Part shown: positions 1 to 7,334 of the stretch, one piece after another
Layout: each line of letters opens with the position of its first letter
Position numbering within the stretch: position 1 is the stretch's first letter
DNA from: Thermoprotei archaeon
GTDB lineage: Archaea > Thermoproteota > Thermoprotei > Thermofilales > B20-G17
Length of the DNA: 22,607 bases
Reading direction: 5' to 3'
Assembly (NCBI GenBank): GCA_003650785.1
Contig: QMRW01000008.1
Span: forward strand, 1-22,607
Notes under the pieces: generated by a model
What the model was told of the DNA's origin: nothing
What the model saw: only the letters and a program-made list of their open reading frames with translations
Databases searched by the model: none
Made by a program: the position numbers and the translations under genes

Positions 1-213
1 AAACACAATGAAGAGTTTGTCTCCATAAAACCTATGTTTAAAACAGATTTGTGGACAGACCCTAACTTAAGTAAACTTAAGCACTTTTTTGAGGTTGTCA
101 AGAAAGGATATACGGATATTACTCCAACACCAGAGGATGGAGTTACTGTAATGAAGATTATAGATGCTTTATACAGAGCAGCTGAAGAGAAGAGATGTAT
201 TGAAATAGACTAG
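1..213 (+). CDS. Gfo/Idh/MocA-family oxidoreductase, C-terminal fragment
   Basis: The window opens inside this gene; only the last 70 residues and the TAG stop at 211-213 are present. The fragment ends with a segment containing TPEDGVTVMKIIDALYRAAE and then a short basic/acidic tail. This is the usual C-terminal signature of the Gfo/Idh/MocA NAD(P)-dependent sugar and inositol dehydrogenases, in which the last helix follows a 'P-x-D-G' turn. The Rossmann NAD-binding half and the catalytic lysine lie outside the window, so the substrate cannot be judged. A T-rich stretch after the stop (216-237) may end transcription. Family assignment is fairly safe from the tail alone; specific function is unknown. 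Confidence 0.72.
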   Translation, partial: KHNEEFVSIKPMFKTDLWTDPNLSKLKHFFEVVKKGYTDITPTPEDGVTVMKIIDALYRAAEEKRCIEID

Positions 214-265
214 CCTTTCTTTAACGTATTTTTAAACCGATTACAAACTAGGGGAGTGATAAAAC

Positions 266-273
266 CTATAAAT
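266..273 (+). promoter_or_regulatory. TATA-like box for the C/D sRNA at 287-355
   Basis: The octamer CTATAAAT is centred about 25 bases before the C box of the RNA that follows. That is the spacing expected between an archaeal TATA box and the transcription start. No protein gene begins on the plus strand nearby, so the box most likely serves the RNA. Confidence 0.5.
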
Positions 274-286
274 CCCCCTGTAATAT

Positions 287-355
287 TTCAGCGATGATGA
301 ACCTTGTAAGGGCAGAGCGCAAGCTATGAAGATCGCTGGAACTACTGATTCTGAA
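287..355 (+). ncRNA. Putative box C/D guide sRNA (sRNA-1)
   Basis: A perfect C box ATGATGA lies at 294-300 and a D box CTGA at 345-348. The flanks TTCAG (287-291) and CTGAA (351-355) can form the terminal stem. Internal boxes are degenerate: CAGA at 313-316 as D' and ATGAAGA at 326-332 as C'. The element is longer between C and D (44 bases) than the tightest archaeal guides. The antisense element next to the D box is 333-344, whose predicted target would read TAGTTCCAGCGA, with the methylated residue opposite the fifth guide base from the D box. A TATA box sits at the right distance. I did not identify the target. The weak internal boxes leave some doubt. Confidence 0.5.
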
Positions 356-407
356 GTGACCAGAGCATCCCATAACGATTCTTAAGAAAGAAAATATATA
401 CTTGAAA

Positions 408-2612
408 CTAGTATACTCCCTTCTCTTTAGCTATCTTCTTTACGAACTCTATACACTTCCTCTTGAACTCATTATAACCTCTGATGAATTCATTCATAGT
501 CTTTACAGTCGCTCCGAACTCTCCCCACTCTTCTGGTCTTAGTCCTCCATCTCCATACTCCTCTGCATTCTCTATTCCAGCTCTTTTCAATATCTCTATT
601 AGCTTTGGTGTGAGCTCCCAGGCTTTTCTAAATTCATCCTTAGTTTCTTCCCTTTCTAGTAATCTCCTGACTATACCCTGATCTGGCGGAATTAGTGCGG
701 TTTCTCTGAACTTTTCAGGATCAAATTCACTCTTCATACTTTCCATCAATACTTTCATTTGTTGATTTGGAAATTCTGTATTGACCATATTCTTGCTGGC
801 TAGAGTATCCAGAGTTTCAATAGGTTTTCTCTTTGATGCTGGAAGGACATGAATTCCTCTCATAACCTCCTCCGCTTGCTCTCTTGTGAGGCCATACTCT
901 CTCTGAAGGTATTTAAGCCATTTTTCTCTATTCTTAGGCGTGAAGAATAGTTGGTATACTCTCTTTGTTACACAGACACCACCCATTCCTATATCGTACT
1001 CAAGGTCAGAGAGGTACTTTGCTACTTCCTCCTTAGAACTTCCACCAACTCCAGCTTCAGCTAATATATCGATAAATGGGTTTTTGTTTATGGGTCTCAG
1101 GTACTTACGGCTACATACTACTCTTATCTTCTCTTCTAAGGTGGTACATTTCTTTACTGCCTCAAGAGCCCCTAATTTTTCAGCAAGTTCCTCTAATTTT
1201 TCCTCCTTATTCTCAAACCTCTTCAGAGCCCTCTTCAGTAGCTTCTCAGCTACATGTTCTCTAATATGGTCGTCGAGTCTACCTCCCATATTAGTTACAT
1301 ATACTGTAGTCAGTGGTATTCCTCTCTTTACAGCTTTTGCTCTCCCCTCTAATTTAGCTATAGTCGACCAGACCTCTTGGGATACCGTGAAGACCACAGT
1401 ATTGTTAGTACCCATACCATGACTCTCTAATTCAGTTGTTATGTCGTTAGAGGCAGAAGAACTTCCAGATACCTTGAATACTATGTTCGGTCTTCCTCTC
1501 TCTATAGTTTCAGAGTAGCCCCATAATAAGTAGCTATCGTATCTCTTTAAGAAGGCCTCAGCATCTCTGTAGAATCTAAAGGCATCTCTTATGCTAGCTT
1601 CGTAGTCATCAGCGATATTAGGATTGAGCTGTAGACTTATCATTCCGTAAAACATGTTTGAGGCTATAGCTATAGGTCTAAAAACAGCTAGATTAGGCCA
1701 TATGGAGACCTCAGTACCATAAGCTGCTATTTCATCTCCATACTTCTCGGGGTTCTTAAACCAGTGTGAATGTTTTTCCACAACTTTTCTAAAATCATCA
1801 CAGAAGCTCTCTACTTTGTACCCTTCCCATAGACTTGGATCGTCTTCAAATGCTATAGCGGCTAGAACAGGATTGGTGGATACCTGAACAAAGCCTAGAT
1901 GTCTCATCCATCTGAGACCTAAAGCATAGTCATTTCCGAAGAGACATAGCCCCATTTCTCCCATCCTGTAATAAACATTATTCCTTATTTGATCAATTGC
2001 AGCGTTGAGGAATGAATCCATTATGGCATCCTCTCTGAGCTTCTTCTCTATCTCCTTAGCCATGTAGGACAGCATGGATCCAGGTGGTCTGTAGTACTTC
2101 GACATGACTTTTTTCATCTCTGCTAGCATTCCTTCTACAACGGCCTTGGCTATATCTGCTCTTCCTAGTATACTCCTTTCAAATCTTTCCCAGTCATTTA
2201 GTGCTGTTTTAATAAGCCTTATAGCTACTTCGAGTTCCTCCTCAGAGAAGCCTATTATCCTCTTACTCTCCAAACCACTGAAATTCAGAGCCATTTCTAA
2301 CATTACCTCGTATGCTCTGGCACAGTTGAGAATACTTCTCTCTTCATCTACTCTGTCTGCTATGTTTAAGATAGAACTATGAAATATTATATCTAACTTC
2401 CTAATAATATTCCTAAGAACTTCCTCTAGCTTACCTCTCAGCTCTTTATGGAGTAGGTGATCCGCTGCTAATCTTACATGTCCTTTTAGTGCAGTGTATA
2501 CCACATGGTCAGCATGGTCGACTGTAGGTATTGGGAACTCTAACTCATCTAGAGGAGCCGAGGAAATTATCTCTCTAATACTCGATTTTGTTCCTTGACC
2601 CAATATACTCAC
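408..2612 (-). CDS. Transaldolase-superfamily protein, oversized (734 aa)
   Basis: The middle of this protein (about 220-460) follows the transaldolase TIM barrel. FGND (225-228) comes before VSTNP (244-248, usually TTNPSL). ISLQLNPNIADD (325-336) matches the ISTEVDARLSYD strand. VFKVSG (378-383) carries the Schiff-base lysine K380, and NNTVVFT (403-409) matches the NLTLLFS strand. Ordinary transaldolases have about 215-390 residues. Here roughly 215 mostly helical residues precede the barrel and more than 200 follow it. The glutamate of ISTEV, catalytic in E. coli TalB, is Q328 here, so activity may be altered. The start is GTG at 2612 with a TATA-like box about 28 bases upstream, giving an almost leaderless message. 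Barrel membership is well supported by motif order. Substrate is not known, and sedoheptulose/fructose transaldol chemistry should not be assumed. Confidence 0.7.
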   Translation of the reverse strand: MSILGQGTKSSIREIISSAPLDELEFPIPTVDHADHVVYTALKGHVRLAADHLLHKELRGKLEEVLRNIIRKLDIIFHSSILNIADRVDEERSILNCARAYEVMLEMALNFSGLESKRIIGFSEEELEVAIRLIKTALNDWERFERSILGRADIAKAVVEGMLAEMKKVMSKYYRPPGSMLSYMAKEIEKKLREDAIMDSFLNAAIDQIRNNVYYRMGEMGLCLFGNDYALGLRWMRHLGFVQVSTNPVLAAIAFEDDPSLWEGYKVESFCDDFRKVVEKHSHWFKNPEKYGDEIAAYGTEVSIWPNLAVFRPIAIASNMFYGMISLQLNPNIADDYEASIRDAFRFYRDAEAFLKRYDSYLLWGYSETIERGRPNIVFKVSGSSSASNDITTELESHGMGTNNTVVFTVSQEVWSTIAKLEGRAKAVKRGIPLTTVYVTNMGGRLDDHIREHVAEKLLKRALKRFENKEEKLEELAEKLGALEAVKKCTTLEEKIRVVCSRKYLRPINKNPFIDILAEAGVGGSSKEEVAKYLSDLEYDIGMGGVCVTKRVYQLFFTPKNREKWLKYLQREYGLTREQAEEVMRGIHVLPASKRKPIETLDTLASKNMVNTEFPNQQMKVLMESMKSEFDPEKFRETALIPPDQGIVRRLLEREETKDEFRKAWELTPKLIEILKRAGIENAEEYGDGGLRPEEWGEFGATVKTMNEFIRGYNEFKRKCIEFVKKIAKEKGVY

Positions 2613-2634
2613 CAGTTACTGAATTCACACATTA

Positions 2635-2644
2635 CCTTAAAAGG
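2635..2644 (-). promoter_or_regulatory. TATA-like box for the transaldolase-like gene
   Basis: The palindrome CCTTAAAAGG is centred 28 bases before the GTG start at 2612, consistent with a leaderless transcript beginning at or next to the start codon. Confidence 0.45.
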
Positions 2645-2888
2645 TTATCCCGGAATAGTACTCTCTTCTAGCGAGATAAAACGAGAGTCTAAAGGGGCAA
2701 TGAACACTCAAAGGATGGAAACCTTAGAGATAAAAATCTGTCCACTTAAGTACAAGGTGTAAAAGAGTAAAACTCAGACTCAAAAATATCTTCTACCCCC
2801 CCTATTTGAATTACTCGTAACATTATGTGAACTTTCTTTTAACGAAAGGATAGAGTGAGGAGGACTAGAGCTATAGGGACTACTAAAC
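2645..2888. other. Intergenic stretch with no supported gene
   Basis: This is the non-coding part between the transaldolase-like promoter and sRNA-2. A 20-codon ORF starts at ATG 2700 and ends at 2762, encoding MNTQRMETLEIKICPLKYKV. It has GATAAAAC about 22 bases upstream and AGGGG just before the ATG. It is too short to call without expression or conservation data. A run of seven Cs lies near 2801 and a small hairpin (CTTTC...GAAAG) near 2833-2849. I see nothing else. Confidence 0.3.
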
Positions 2889-2896
2889 TATTTAAA
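2889..2896 (+). promoter_or_regulatory. TATA-like box for sRNA-2
   Basis: TATTTAAA is centred about 25 bases before the C box of the following C/D sRNA. No plus-strand protein gene starts nearby, so this is most simply the sRNA promoter. Confidence 0.55.
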
Positions 2897-2913
2897 CTTT
2901 AATGGAAATTATA

Positions 2914-2969
2914 GTTGATGATGAAGCTTGCAAGGTTTGATTAATGATAGGACTCGGCTTTGCTGATCT
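2914..2969 (+). ncRNA. Box C/D guide sRNA (sRNA-2), both guide halves well formed
   Basis: All four boxes are present with canonical archaeal geometry: C ATGATGA at 2918-2924, D' TTGA at 2937-2940 (one change from CTGA), C' ATGATAG at 2944-2950 and D CTGA at 2963-2966. The D'-C' spacer is 3 bases and both guides are exactly 12 bases: agcttgcaaggt (2925-2936) and gactcggctttg (2951-2962). Predicted targets read ACCTTGCAAGCT and CAAAGCCGAGTC, with 2'-O-methylation at the fifth base of each (U and G). The RNA would assemble with L7Ae, Nop5 and fibrillarin. It ends about 20 bases before the 3' end of the opposite-strand membrane protein gene. Targets were not identified. Confidence 0.85.
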
Positions 2970-2989
2970 TTATTTAACTTATCCAATTG

Positions 2990-3388
2990 CTACATTGATA
3001 ATACCAAGCCCATCAACGGTATGATCATAATGATAGCTATAATGTTCATATTGAGTAATGTAAGTAGTATGAATGTGATTAACAATATTATCATCCACTT
3101 TTTTCTCACACTTATTGTTATGTGACTCCTTTCACTCATTTCATAGAGTTTGTAACCTAGATAAACTAGTAAAACTCCCATCAGTAGAGGTAGTATAAAT
3201 CTATCCCCGAGAGGTGAAATGCCTACATATATTGGGGAGAGAATACTCCTGTATAATAGCAATATTGGACTAAGTAGAAAGAATCCCGACTCCAAGATTG
3301 TAAGTATAGGTTTCAATACCTGAAGCACACCTAGTGCTAATAGTAGTATGCCTCCTAATCTAATCATTATTCTGGGTAGCTTATCCAT
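2990..3388 (-). CDS. Small multi-spanning membrane protein of unknown function
   Basis: The 132-residue product is almost entirely hydrophobic. Membrane segments lie at about 8-28, 35-50, 63-82 and 96-131; the last stretch is long enough for two short spans or one re-entrant pair. A charged loop (YEMSERSHITISVRKKW, about 82-98) separates the two halves. I see no catalytic motif and do not recognise the family. The ATG at 3388 is preceded 23-30 bases upstream by an ATATAGATATATT stretch that can act as TATA box. That stretch lies in the 64-bp region shared with the divergent gene at 3453. Its 3' end faces sRNA-2. Confidence 0.65.
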   Translation of the reverse strand: MDKLPRIMIRLGGILLLALGVLQVLKPILTILESGFFLLSPILLLYRSILSPIYVGISPLGDRFILPLLMGVLLVYLGYKLYEMSERSHITISVRKKWMIILLITFILLTLLNMNIIAIIMIIPLMGLVLSM

Positions 3389-3452
3389 GATCTACTAGAA
3401 TTTGTACAGAATATATCTATATCTTCTTCACTTCTACTATATAGGCTCAGAT
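3389..3452. promoter_or_regulatory. Divergent promoter region between 2990-3388 and 3453-3764
   Basis: These 64 bases separate two divergent starts. The near-palindromic AT stretch at 3411-3422 (ATATATCTATAT) lies 23-34 bases before the minus-strand ATG and about 31-42 before the plus-strand ATG. It can therefore supply a TATA box in either direction. No Shine-Dalgarno motif precedes either start. Confidence 0.4.
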
Positions 3453-3764
3453 ATGAAGATTGAATATATAAAGAATAGTGATGTAAGTAGAGCTCTAATA
3501 GGTGTGCCTAAGGGTCACAGACATTTAAGAGTGATATTAATTCTTAAAGATAAAAGAGTCCTAATATTTAGTGAGGCTACGATAGCTAATTTAACCAGAG
3601 CTTATGTGAATATAAAGACTCATCCAGAAAAGAGAGCTATTGAACTCAAACTTACTAAAGGCGACAACTTTAAAAGCGGATACGCTAAGTACCAGCTACT
3701 TGAAGTAGAGAGAAATGAAGATGAGATAGAGGAGGAGATTACTCGAATACTCGCTTTACAATAG
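3453..3764 (+). CDS. Conserved-looking small protein of unknown function (103 aa)
   Basis: I place the start at ATG 3453. The frame stays open upstream to a TTG at 3402, but that extension is tyrosine-rich, low in charge and overlaps the promoter region. From 3453 the protein alternates strands and helices: MKIEYIKNSD, an LRVILILKDKRVLIFSE hairpin, a helix around ATIANLTRAYVNIKTHP, further strands, and an acidic C-terminal helix (EVERNEDEIEEEITRILALQ). No known motif is visible. The compact alpha/beta layout could be a nucleic-acid or protein-binding domain, but this is not supported by any signature. The last 9 bases overlap the end of the convergent gene 3756-4211. Confidence 0.6.
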   Translation: MKIEYIKNSDVSRALIGVPKGHRHLRVILILKDKRVLIFSEATIANLTRAYVNIKTHPEKRAIELKLTKGDNFKSGYAKYQLLEVERNEDEIEEEITRILALQ

Positions 3765-4211
3765 GGAAGTGCTACTTTTTCTTCTAATTTCTCTATTTTT
3801 TACAAAATATCTAGTGATACCATCTATTACTACGATATCTAGATACCCTTTAATCATCTTAACAGTCTTACTCTCTAGCCTCTTGAGCATGCCATTTTTG
3901 ATAGTATAGAATGTACTCCAGACTACTCCATTATTTCGCCTGGAGACCCTAATTAGCACATTATCCTTTTCACACTTTTCTAAGTTTAAGGTTACGTAAA
4001 CACTTCCACTTTTCCTATCTATACTCATTTTAGTGATATAATCATTCAGGTTGTATTTAGCAGTATATAAGGGGTGAAAGTATCCCTTTATCAAAATAGA
4101 GGAGTAAAGGACTCCACGTTTATAGGAGAGTATTCTCATATCTATCCTCCCATACTGAGAAGAGATACTTTTAAGCATTCTCAGTAGTATTGAAAGTATT
4201 TCCAAGGACAT
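3756..4211 (-). CDS. Hypothetical protein (151 aa), beta-rich, unknown function
   Basis: After an N-terminal helix (MSLEILSILLRMLKSISSQYG) the sequence is a series of short strands with many Tyr, Val and Arg residues, such as GVLYSSILIKGYFHPLY, GSVYVTLNLEKCE, NVLIRVSRRNN and GYLDIVVIDGITRYFV. It ends in a basic tail (KNREIRRKSSTSLL). I do not recognise it. There is no signal peptide or membrane span. The ATG at 4211 has a TATA-like TATACTATT about 23 bases upstream, which supports this start and a leaderless message. The 3' end overlaps the convergent gene 3453-3764 by 9 bases. Confidence 0.55.
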   Translation of the reverse strand: MSLEILSILLRMLKSISSQYGRIDMRILSYKRGVLYSSILIKGYFHPLYTAKYNLNDYITKMSIDRKSGSVYVTLNLEKCEKDNVLIRVSRRNNGVVWSTFYTIKNGMLKRLESKTVKMIKGYLDIVVIDGITRYFVKNREIRRKSSTSLL

Positions 4212-4383
4212 ATCTAGCCCTTATCTGGGGTAATAGTATACACTACGTAGTAGCTTATCGGACATACTAAATTATTACATACTTGCTCTACTAGTAATCT
4301 ATAACTAACCGACTGCCGCCTATTTCAGTCACTGTATCCCTAAGAAACGGATAGTACCCGTATCTCCAAGCTCTTTGTAAACA

Positions 4384-4391
4384 CTTAAATA
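4384..4391 (+). promoter_or_regulatory. TATA-like box for the gene at 4409
   Basis: CTTAAATA is centred about 22 bases before the ATG at 4409. A GAGG motif (4398-4403) also lies just upstream of the ATG, so the start is supported by both signals. Confidence 0.45.
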
Positions 4392-4408
4392 TACCATAGA
4401 GGAAGACC

Positions 4409-4726
4409 ATGGGTGAAAGTGTGAAAGTAAAGAAACTAATACTAGTTACAGCAAGTTACGATACCCTTAGAAAGCGAGTTACCAGACTTCTAGAGGAAAT
4501 CGCTGGTATGAGGGAGTTGGAGTTAGATGTAAAAGAAGAAGATTGGAAGTTCCTAATCAGGTATGGACAAGAGGATGAAATGGGAGGTTATGCCCTACCT
4601 CAAGTATTCGTAGAATACGAGGATGGCTCTATTAAACACGTGATGACTAGACTACCATTAACACCTGAAGGAAGAGTAGATATGGATGAGGCTAAGAGGA
4701 TAGTTCTCTCCGCTCTTGAGGAATAA
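4409..4726 (+). CDS. Thioredoxin-like-fold protein lacking the CxxC pair (105 aa)
   Basis: The order of elements fits a thioredoxin or glutaredoxin fold. A first strand LILVTA (10-15) is followed by SYDT (16-19), where the CxxC would sit, then a helix (LRKRVTRLLEEIAG). A strand LELDVKEED (37-45), a helix WKFLIRYG, and a cis-proline-like ALPQVFVEYEDG (62-73) come next, with a C-terminal helix DEAKRIVLSALEE. There is no cysteine in the protein, so redox chemistry is ruled out; a binding or structural role is more likely. The fold call is inference from pattern. The start is set by TATA-like and GAGG motifs. It ends 1 base from the convergent prs gene. Confidence 0.6.
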   Translation: MGESVKVKKLILVTASYDTLRKRVTRLLEEIAGMRELELDVKEEDWKFLIRYGQEDEMGGYALPQVFVEYEDGSIKHVMTRLPLTPEGRVDMDEAKRIVLSALEE

Positions 4727-4727
4727 A

Positions 4728-5621
4728 TCACCCTCTTTCTCTTTTTAATATAGCACTTGCAATTAATGGAGCTACACTCACATAGCTTATTGGGCTTTCA
4801 ATAGTATCCGTACCTATTACTGCTTCTGCTCCTGCTTTTAATATTCTATATAGAGCATCTCCAACAAGTATTGGATGGGCACATACAGCATAGACTTTAC
4901 GTGCATTAAGCTTTTTCATACTCCGAACAGCCTCCGCCATAGTACCTCCAGTACTTATTATATCATCTACTATTATCACATCCCTATCAACTACCTCTAT
5001 ATCTTTTATACTCAGCTCTACTTCCTCGTCACTTATCCTCCTCTTCTCTAGGACTGCATAAGGACAGTTGATCTCTTCTGAGAACACTCTGACCCACTGT
5101 TTGGCTTCCTCATCTGGAGCTATAGCTATAGGTTCATTCAATTTGAAGTTTTTGATTACATACCTAGCTAACTCTCTCATACATGTGAGATTGTGAACAT
5201 TTATACTAAATAATTCTTCAAGCCCTTTCAATCTGTGTAGGTGGGTATCTATAGTATACAGCTCATTAATACCACTCCATTCTATCATTTCAGCTACTAT
5301 CCTTATACTAAGAGCTTCTCCAGGTTTGAATCTGGTATCCTGTCTAGCATAGGGGATATACGGTATTACTCCTATTACTCTCTCAGCACCGAGATCCCTC
5401 AAAGTCTTGGCCTCGAATATAAACTCTATCAATAGATCGTTGGGTTGTTTAGCTATGGACTGTACCAATATTACCTCCTCTCCTTCTATATCTCCTAGGA
5501 AGTTCACATAGATCTCTCCATCTGGGAACTTTCTAACTTCAACATCGAGAAGGTCTATCCTCATAAGTCTCGATAATTTTACTGCTAGATGTCTTGAGCC
5601 ACTTCCACCTACTATCATCAT
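4728..5621 (-). CDS. prs: Ribose-phosphate pyrophosphokinase (PRPP synthase)
   Basis: The enzyme transfers pyrophosphate from ATP to ribose 5-phosphate, giving PRPP for nucleotide, histidine and tryptophan synthesis. Numbered from ATG 5621 (297 aa), the family motifs are complete. KFPDGEIYV is at 31-39, YIPYARQDTRFKPGE at 88-102 (ATP-binding RQD) and the metal-binding DTHLH at 125-129. APDEEAKQW is at 168-176, K193 is the catalytic lysine, and the PRPP-binding loop VDDIISTGGT is at 218-227. The frame is open up to an ATG at 5654. However, archaeal homologues begin at the MIVGGS strand, and the TATA-like box at 5661-5670 would start transcription downstream of 5654, so I prefer 5621 (or 5618). 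This is a cytosolic housekeeping gene, convergent with 4409-4726. Confidence 0.96.
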   Translation of the reverse strand: MMIVGGSGSRHLAVKLSRLMRIDLLDVEVRKFPDGEIYVNFLGDIEGEEVILVQSIAKQPNDLLIEFIFEAKTLRDLGAERVIGVIPYIPYARQDTRFKPGEALSIRIVAEMIEWSGINELYTIDTHLHRLKGLEELFSINVHNLTCMRELARYVIKNFKLNEPIAIAPDEEAKQWVRVFSEEINCPYAVLEKRRISDEEVELSIKDIEVVDRDVIIVDDIISTGGTMAEAVRSMKKLNARKVYAVCAHPILVGDALYRILKAGAEAVIGTDTIESPISYVSVAPLIASAILKRERG

Positions 5622-5660
5622 ATCGTAGACCCCATAGTTTATAGATAGTAGCATTGGTCG

Positions 5661-5670
5661 TATATTAAGA
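5661..5670 (-). promoter_or_regulatory. TATA-like box for prs
   Basis: TCTTAATATA on the minus strand is centred about 45 bases before ATG 5621 and only about 12 before ATG 5654. With the usual 25-base offset, transcription would begin near 5640. That leaves a short leader with a GGGGT motif before ATG 5621. Confidence 0.4.
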
Positions 5671-5741
5671 TTTGGAGTTTAGCTCTTAGTTCCACAGTGA
5701 CGCTAGTTTAAAATCCTTAAGAGTTGCTATTGTGATCAAGT

Positions 5742-7190
5742 TTACTGAGTCCACCACGATAGTCTTTCTACGTTATTGTTGAATTTTAATCCTTCGATCA
5801 TGTGTAGTGTTAATCGTTCTACTTCTCTATCTACGTTTGCTCTAAACTCCTCATCACTCTCGTAGAGGTCTACTATCTCTTCTCTAAGATATCTTCTACC
5901 ATCAGAGTCTCTTAAGTTTAATGATATAAATGAGAAGTATTTGAATATGGGCTCTTCAGATTCTATGGGCTTGCCTTTACTCTCATATTCTTCCACCATC
6001 CTCTTAAGAAGTGGAGATGAAAGTTCTCTCTCCTCTTCGATGCACTCTTTCAGATACTTGTACACATCTTCAAATATCCTTTCGTATAATCCTCTAGGTC
6101 TAGTACCCTTAGGATAGGATTCCATTAACTTGAACAGGAGCTCTATGTAGACGCCTGAAACTTTATATTTGAGATTATGTCCTGTAGCTTCAAGTAGTAC
6201 TTCATATACACCCTCTCCTTTACCGGTGAAAGGTCTACTTCCACTACCTGAATGAAATGAGAGTAAGGTACCAAAAGATCTAGCTATAGCTGATAGCCTT
6301 TCAACTCTATCTCGTAGCTCATCCAGATCTCCTTCGTAATCCTTTCTCTTTTCAAATCCTATATTGGGTGCTATGAAATCTATACCTAATCCTCGTTCCC
6401 ATAATTCTCTCAGGTAGAAGTATATGTCCTTCTCCTCTGTTAACTCCGGAAGTTCATCAAATGCTACTTCCACACCGAAGGGTCTCTCTATCCTCTCCAT
6501 CTCTTTATGTATCATTTTATACATCTTGAGAGCTAGCTCTATGCTATCTAGATATTTCAATGCAAGCTTCATCACATCTAGTCTACTGAAGCTTAGGGAG
6601 AAGGGTCTTCCACTACTGCCTATGAATACAAATCTCCTACCTATGTACCTATTCATTAGATCTTCTACTACCTCTCTTGGCATTAGATTTCTGAATCTCT
6701 CTTTTATACTCTCGGAACTCATTGAACTTACCTCTAACCTTACCATCTCACAGGTATCTATAGTAAAGAAGTCTACATAACCTGTTTGTACGGCCTCATC
6801 AATCTCGGACTTTATATACTCCATAGCATCTTCTAGCTCTTTATTACTTAAGCCATACTCGACCTCTATACCTACGATCCTCTTTACAGCCTTACTCGGG
6901 CTTGTTACAGTTATGTGATCTGCCTCTATCTCTATAGGCACGTTCATTTCTTCAGCCATTTCATGAGCAAGTGTCATGTACTTTTTTATTGAGGTTCCTG
7001 TATGACCCCTTGTGATATCATAGACTCCAGGTGGAGCGTTGATAACGTACTCTGGGGCGGTTTCCCTTACAAAAGATAGCATCAAGGTACCTGTAGTATT
7101 TCTGTTCTTGAAGGCTCTTAGTATGCCCTTTAGAAGAATTTCAGGCAGTCTTATACCGATTGCAGGATGATGTATGGGCCCTAGATACAT
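5742..7190 (-). CDS. Tagaturonate epimerase (UxaE)-family protein, diverged
   Basis: The 482-residue length and motif order match the UxaE family, known from Thermotoga, which interconverts tagaturonate and fructuronate in hexuronate breakdown. Visible landmarks are EADHITV (89-95, family ADADHV), GYVDFFTID (137-145), RYIGRRF (181-187), and the putative catalytic pair in AFDELPE (243-249, family VDETE). FIAPNIGFEKRKDYEGDL (272-289) and SFHSGSGSRP (311-320, family SLHSGSDKFS) follow, then LKYKVSG (340-346, family HVKTAGTSY). The metal-ligand type residues D91, H92, E246 and H313 are kept. The DKF and KTAGTS positions differ, so the sugar acid used may differ. The ATG start has a TATA-like box 25 bases upstream. 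The gene stands alone; no uronate pathway partner is visible here. Confidence 0.75.
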   Translation of the reverse strand: MYLGPIHHPAIGIRLPEILLKGILRAFKNRNTTGTLMLSFVRETAPEYVINAPPGVYDITRGHTGTSIKKYMTLAHEMAEEMNVPIEIEADHITVTSPSKAVKRIVGIEVEYGLSNKELEDAMEYIKSEIDEAVQTGYVDFFTIDTCEMVRLEVSSMSSESIKERFRNLMPREVVEDLMNRYIGRRFVFIGSSGRPFSLSFSRLDVMKLALKYLDSIELALKMYKMIHKEMERIERPFGVEVAFDELPELTEEKDIYFYLRELWERGLGIDFIAPNIGFEKRKDYEGDLDELRDRVERLSAIARSFGTLLSFHSGSGSRPFTGKGEGVYEVLLEATGHNLKYKVSGVYIELLFKLMESYPKGTRPRGLYERIFEDVYKYLKECIEEERELSSPLLKRMVEEYESKGKPIESEEPIFKYFSFISLNLRDSDGRRYLREEIVDLYESDEEFRANVDREVERLTLHMIEGLKFNNNVERLSWWTQ

Positions 7191-7210
7191 GTTACCTAAA
7201 TAGTCAATGC

Positions 7211-7220
7211 AATTTTAAGT
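7211..7220 (-). promoter_or_regulatory. TATA-like box for the UxaE-family gene
   Basis: ACTTAAAATT on the minus strand is centred 25 bases before the ATG at 7190, the standard position for a leaderless archaeal message. Confidence 0.45.
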
Positions 7221-7334
7221 GTTTCCAAGTAATTCATATAGATTGTAGAGTAGAAAGTGTACCCTCTTACTGTTATGAGTATCGAGACGAAACACTACTT
7301 CAAGCTAATTACAGATGAATTTCGGAGTTTAATA

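Noticed and set aside
3402..3452. TTG 3402 as start of the plus-strand gene ending at 3764.
   Set aside because: The added 17 residues come from the AT-rich promoter region and the ATG at 3453 gives a normal domain start.
4311..4363. Two tandem hairpins (GACTG...CAGTC and ACGG...CCGT) in the 4212-4408 gap, considered as an H/ACA RNA.
   Set aside because: Stems are only 5 and 4 bp, there is no kink-loop pattern and no ACA box at the proper distance on either strand.
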